Shown here: positions 63,375 through 64,000 of the stretch, piece after piece
How positions within the stretch are numbered: position 1 is the stretch's first letter
How the letters are laid out: every line of letters starts with the position of its first letter
Assembly: GCF_003426945.1 (NCBI RefSeq)
Contig: NZ_QURO01000004.1
Span: forward strand, 496,001 to 560,000
Origin: Thermus sediminis
GTDB lineage: Bacteria > Deinococcota > Deinococci > Deinococcales > Thermaceae
Direction: 5' to 3'
DNA: 64,000 nucleotides
Made by a program: the position numbers and the translations under genes
Notes under the pieces: generated by a model
Told to the model about the DNA's origin: nothing
Seen by the model: only the letters and a program-made list of their open reading frames with translations
Database searches by the model: none

Positions 63375-64000
63375 GGCGGCCGGTGGCCCTCGAGGTCCGT
63401 TTCCAGATCCGGGGCTTCACCGCCCTCTTAGGGGAAAGCGGCGTGGGCAAGACCACGCTCCTCAAGGCCCTGGCGGGCCTCATCCCTGCGGAGGGCACCC
63501 CCTTTGGCGGCCTCCCGGCGGAGAGGCGCCCCATAGGCTACCTGCCCCAGGACCTGGCCCTCTTCCCCCACATGACCGCATGGGAGAACGTGGCCTTCCC
63601 CCTAAGGGGCCGGGGCCGGAGGGAGCGGGCCCTGGCCCTTCTGGAGCGGGTGGGCCTCAAGGAGCACGCAGAAAAGCGCCCCAGGGCCCTCTCCGGCGGG
63701 CAGAAGCAGCGGGTGGCCCTGGCCCGGGCCCTGGCCAGGGAGCCGGAACTCCTCCTCCTGGACGAGCCCACCAGCGCCCTGGACCCTGTGACCAAGGACC
63801 GGGTCCTGGGGGAGCTGGTGGGCCTCTTGAGGCGGGAGGGCCTCCCCGCCTTGGCGGTGAGCCACGACCCCTTCCTGGCGGGGATGGCGGACTGGCTGGT
63901 GGTCCTGGGGCGGGGAAGGGTCCTCCAGGAAGGCCCCCCCGGGGAGGTCCTGGCCGCCCCCGTCTCGGTGGAGGCGGCGAGGCTTCTCGGCTACGAGAAC
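63353..64000 (+). CDS. modC: Molybdate/tungstate ABC transporter ATP-binding protein (ModC), partial at the right edge
   Basis: An open frame from GTG 63353 to the end of the window (216 codons so far). The start follows GGAGGTG and overlaps the modB stop by 22 bases. Walker A is GESGVGKTTLLKAL, the Q loop LPQDLALFPHMTAWENVAFPL, the signature LSGGQKQRVALARAL and Walker B LLLLDEPTSALDP, with the H loop AVSHDP. The C-terminal regulatory (TOBE) part, if present, lies beyond the edge. The chain is of the short ModC type up to this point. Confidence 0.93.
   Translation, partial: MEVHYRIRRPVALEVRFQIRGFTALLGESGVGKTTLLKALAGLIPAEGTPFGGLPAERRPIGYLPQDLALFPHMTAWENVAFPLRGRGRRERALALLERVGLKEHAEKRPRALSGGQKQRVALARALAREPELLLLDEPTSALDPVTKDRVLGELVGLLRREGLPALAVSHDPFLAGMADWLVVLGRGRVLQEGPPGEVLAAPVSVEAARLLGYEN

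Overview
The window is chromosomal DNA from a Thermus species that is close to, but not the same as, T. thermophilus. The evidence is very high G+C with G/C-biased third codon positions, a complete bacterial V-type ATPase operon in the Thermus gene order, a Thermus-like tmRNA, a SecDF fusion of Thermus length, tightly packed genes joined by ATGA or GTGA overlaps, and many apparently leaderless genes with a -10 box 6-8 nt before the start codon. I see no insertion sequence, prophage, integron or CRISPR array.

Left part (1-9.5 kb): a frameshifted cation-efflux gene; a two-subunit B12-dependent acyl-CoA mutase whose specificity residues look isobutyryl-CoA-like; an AhpD-like protein; and, on the minus strand, a riboflavin operon (ribD-ribE-ribBA plus a von Willebrand A membrane protein) headed by an FMN riboswitch. 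The riboswitch P1 helix contains the ribD Shine-Dalgarno. A tmRNA gene with its own terminator follows.

Translation and secretion block (9.5-18.6 kb): rimP-nusA-ylxR-infB, a small exported protein, secDF, lepA and an orphan histidine kinase. Next (18.7-24.5 kb) come the serine dehydratase beta subunit, divergent from a large unknown membrane protein with which it appears to share one -10 sequence, a DapA-family aldolase, a LEA14/WHy lipoprotein, cytidine deaminase and a CorC/CNNM ion transporter. A MarR-controlled efflux operon (24.6-32.5 kb) encodes two TolC-like proteins, an adaptor lipoprotein, an RND pump and an alpha/beta hydrolase. Aconitase follows.

The V-ATPase operon (35.4-43.75 kb, minus strand, G-I-L-E-C-F-A-B-D) has a near-consensus promoter and diverges from an RlmI-type rRNA methyltransferase. 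Then come two small Deinococcus-Thermus proteins, a UPF0173 hydrolase, a protein kinase with unusual catalytic motifs, an acyl-CoA synthetase, and a TPR/glycosidase-like pseudogene that carries an exact 7-bp tandem duplication. The minus-strand block 51.5-60.5 kb holds MurJ, a protein with a Card1/DUF1887-like nuclease domain, tRNA-Leu(UAA), an LCP protein, a subtilisin-like lipoprotein, a BtuF-like protein, hisD, an unknown protein and a probable membrane pseudokinase. The right end has a small unknown protein, family-4 uracil-DNA glycosylase and a molybdate-type ABC transporter (modABC, modC cut by the window edge). modA is preceded by a 224-nt gene-free leader packed with inverted repeats, including a 24-bp perfect palindrome and two mutually exclusive pairings. 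This leader is the best candidate here for an undescribed regulatory RNA.

Five suspected frameshifts, in three loci, all look like one missing base in or next to a G or C homopolymer, so sequencing error must be considered for them. The 7-bp duplication cannot be explained that way.
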